This document shows positions 25,105 to 26,743 of a stretch of DNA of 26,743 bases, piece by piece (position 1 is the stretch's first letter; the number at the start of each line of letters is the position of its first letter). Made by a program: the position numbers and the translations under genes. The notes beneath the pieces are model-generated. The model saw nothing but the letters and a program-made list of their open reading frames with translations, had not been told where the DNA came from and ran no database searches. Origin of the DNA: Pseudomonadota bacterium (GTDB lineage: Bacteria > Pseudomonadota > Gammaproteobacteria > Xanthomonadales > Xanthomonadaceae); contig JAEWFH010000050.1 in the NCBI GenBank assembly GCA_023388955.1, positions 1 to 26,743 on the forward strand. Direction: 5' to 3'.

Positions 25105-26743
25105 TTCCCGACGACCCTCGCCAGGGCCGGGCCGTGGACGCGGAAGCCGACGTCGACGCCGGGCTGTACCGGGACGCCGACGGCGACGACCCGTTGCGCG
25201 ACCCCGCGCTGTACGCCAACCGCGAGCTGGCACAGCTGGACTTCAATGCCCGCGTGCTGGCCCAGGCGCTGGATCCGAAGGTCCCGCTGCTGGAGCGGCT
25301 GCGCTTCCTGTGCATCAGCAGCACCAACCTGGACGAATTCTTCGAGATCCGGGTCGGCAACCTGGTGCGGGCACAGGAACTCGGCCTGCCCCCGGCCGCC
25401 GACGGGCTGTCCCACGCAAGCCTCCTGGCGCTCATCCACGAGCGCGCCCGCGAGCTGGTGCAGGCGCAATACCACTGCTGGCGCGAAGTGCTGCGCCCGG
25501 AACTCGGCCGCGCCGGCGTGCGTGTGTTCGGACGCGAGCGCTGGAGCCCGCGCCAGGCCCGCTGGCTGCGCGCCTACTTCCGCAGCAAGGTCATGCCGGT
25601 GTTGTCGCCGCTGGGCCTGGACCCGGCACATCCGTTCCCGAAGCTGCTCAACAAGTCACTCAACATCGTGGTCCGCCTGGAAGGCCGCGATGCCTTTGGC
25701 CGCGAGGGCCAGTACGCGATCGTGCGCGCCCCCCGCTCCCTGTCGCGGATCATCCAGATTCCCGGGAAGGTCAGCGGCGGGCCGCATGACTTCGTATTCC
25801 TGTCCTCGCTGCTGTCGACCTTCATCGGCGAACTGTTTCCGGGCATGACCGTGCACGGCGCCTACCAGTTCCGTGTCACCCGCAGCGCGGAACTGGAGTT
25901 CGACGAGGACGAGGTCGACAACCTGGCCATGGCGCTGCGCGACGAGCTCATCGGCCGCGACTTCCTGCGCCCGGTGCGACTGGAAATCGCCCGCGACTGC
26001 CCCACCCCGCTGGTGCGCAGCCTGCTGGACAAGTTCGGCCTGGGGGAGGACGCGGTCTACCACATCGAGGGGCCGGTCAACCTCAACCGGGTGATCAAGG
26101 TGCACGAGCTGGTCGACCGGCCGGACCTGAAGTTCCCGCCGTTCCAGTCGCGCGCCCTGCCCGGCAACGACGCGATGTTCGAGACCATCACCGCGGGGGA
26201 CGTGCTGCTGCACCATCCCTTCGACTCCTTCACCCCGGTGCTGGAGCTGCTGCGCCAGGCCGCCGAGGACCCCTCGGTACTGGCGATCAAGCAGACCCTG
26301 TACCGCTCCGGCGAGGGCTCGCAGATCGTCGAGTCGCTGATCCAGGCCGCGCGCAACGGCAAGGACGTCACCGCGGTGGTGGAGCTGCGCGCGCGCTTCG
26401 ACGAGGAGGCCAACCTGGGCTTCGCCAACCGCATGCAGGAGGCCGGGATCCAGGTGGTCTACGGGGTGTTCGGGTTCAAGACCCACGCCAAGATGATGCT
26501 GGTGGTGCGCCGCGAGGGGCGCAGGCTGCGCCGCTACGTGCACCTGAGTACCGGCAACTACCACGCAGGTACCGCGCGCGCCTACACCGACATGGGACTG
26601 ATGACCGCCCACCCGCAACTGGCCGGGGACGTGCAGCAGATCTTCCAGCAGCTGTCCGGGCTGTCGCCGCCGCCGCGGCTGCAACAGATGCTGCAATCGC
26701 CCTTCACCCTGCACCGCGGGCTGCTGCGCCGGATCAAGCGCGA
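25101..26743 (+). CDS. ppk1: polyphosphate kinase 1, partial at the right edge
   Basis: The first 547 codons of polyphosphate kinase, which makes inorganic polyphosphate from ATP. The N-domain motif NRELAQLDFNARVL begins at residue 40, and SSTNLDEFFEIRVG follows near 73. The phosphohistidine segment GFKTHAKMML contains H462, equivalent to the autophosphorylated His of the E. coli enzyme. HLSTGNYHAGTARAYTD follows near 480-500. The second conserved His and the C-terminus lie beyond the window. I chose the TTG at 25101-25103: GGAGG (25089-25093) is 7 bases upstream and no ATG is available near the conserved start. The TTGA shared with the phoR stop suggests translational coupling. A GTG at 25134 is a less supported alternative. 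The first 35 residues are acidic and not conserved in the family. Confidence 0.95.
   Translation, partial: MIPDDPRQGRAVDAEADVDAGLYRDADGDDPLRDPALYANRELAQLDFNARVLAQALDPKVPLLERLRFLCISSTNLDEFFEIRVGNLVRAQELGLPPAADGLSHASLLALIHERARELVQAQYHCWREVLRPELGRAGVRVFGRERWSPRQARWLRAYFRSKVMPVLSPLGLDPAHPFPKLLNKSLNIVVRLEGRDAFGREGQYAIVRAPRSLSRIIQIPGKVSGGPHDFVFLSSLLSTFIGELFPGMTVHGAYQFRVTRSAELEFDEDEVDNLAMALRDELIGRDFLRPVRLEIARDCPTPLVRSLLDKFGLGEDAVYHIEGPVNLNRVIKVHELVDRPDLKFPPFQSRALPGNDAMFETITAGDVLLHHPFDSFTPVLELLRQAAEDPSVLAIKQTLYRSGEGSQIVESLIQAARNGKDVTAVVELRARFDEEANLGFANRMQEAGIQVVYGVFGFKTHAKMMLVVRREGRRLRRYVHLSTGNYHAGTARAYTDMGLMTAHPQLAGDVQQIFQQLSGLSPPPRLQQMLQSPFTLHRGLLRRIKR

Overview
The window looks like a chromosomal housekeeping segment from a high-GC gammaproteobacterium of the Xanthomonadales (Lysobacteraceae), close to Xanthomonas, Stenotrophomonas, Lysobacter or Luteimonas. 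I base this on the strong G/C preference at third codon positions, a Kdo-kinase/glycosyltransferase-9/DUF6165 group, an NAD-type isocitrate dehydrogenase, a yafS-rnhA-dnaQ block divergent from gloB-mltD, and the order tig-clpP-clpX-lon-hup-tRNAs-ppiD. Genus is inference. I see no mobile element, CRISPR array, phage gene or compositional island.

Layout. 1-1.6 kb: start of a Kdo kinase gene (minus, cut by the window edge), a divergent family 9 glycosyltransferase and a convergent DUF6165 gene, probably lipopolysaccharide core functions. 1.7-2.7 kb: tRNA-Ser(CGA) with its own promoter and terminator, then a PP2C phosphatase. 2.7-4.7 kb (minus): yafS-like methyltransferase, rnhA, dnaQ. 4.8-7.4 kb (plus): gloB, mltD-like, fabI. 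7.5-16.6 kb (minus): tig, clpP, clpX, lon, hup, tRNA-Val, two tRNA-Asp, ppiD, a protein folding and proteolysis block. 16.8-18.3 kb (plus): tRNA-Pro, -Arg, -His, -Lys, -Leu, then a Bax-inhibitor-1/YccA membrane protein. 18.3-21.2 kb (minus): grx, NAD-isocitrate dehydrogenase, NhaC-type antiporter. 21.3-26.7 kb (plus): BepA-like M48 protease, phoB, phoR and ppk1 (cut by the right edge).

How the parts work together. Tig, ClpP, ClpX, Lon and PpiD form a folding and degradation set. Both clpP and lon carry upstream sequences resembling heat-shock sigma-32 promoters. phoB has a textbook Pho box upstream, and phoR is joined to ppk1 by a 4-base overlap, so phosphate sensing and polyphosphate synthesis look co-expressed.

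I found no convincing undescribed system. The points most worth checking are a probable ATT start codon on the glycosyltransferase, the Pho box, the paired heat-shock-like promoters, the HU-tRNA transcript, a perfect 12-bp hairpin between identical tRNA-Asp genes, and a tRNA-Leu gene that runs into a membrane protein gene.
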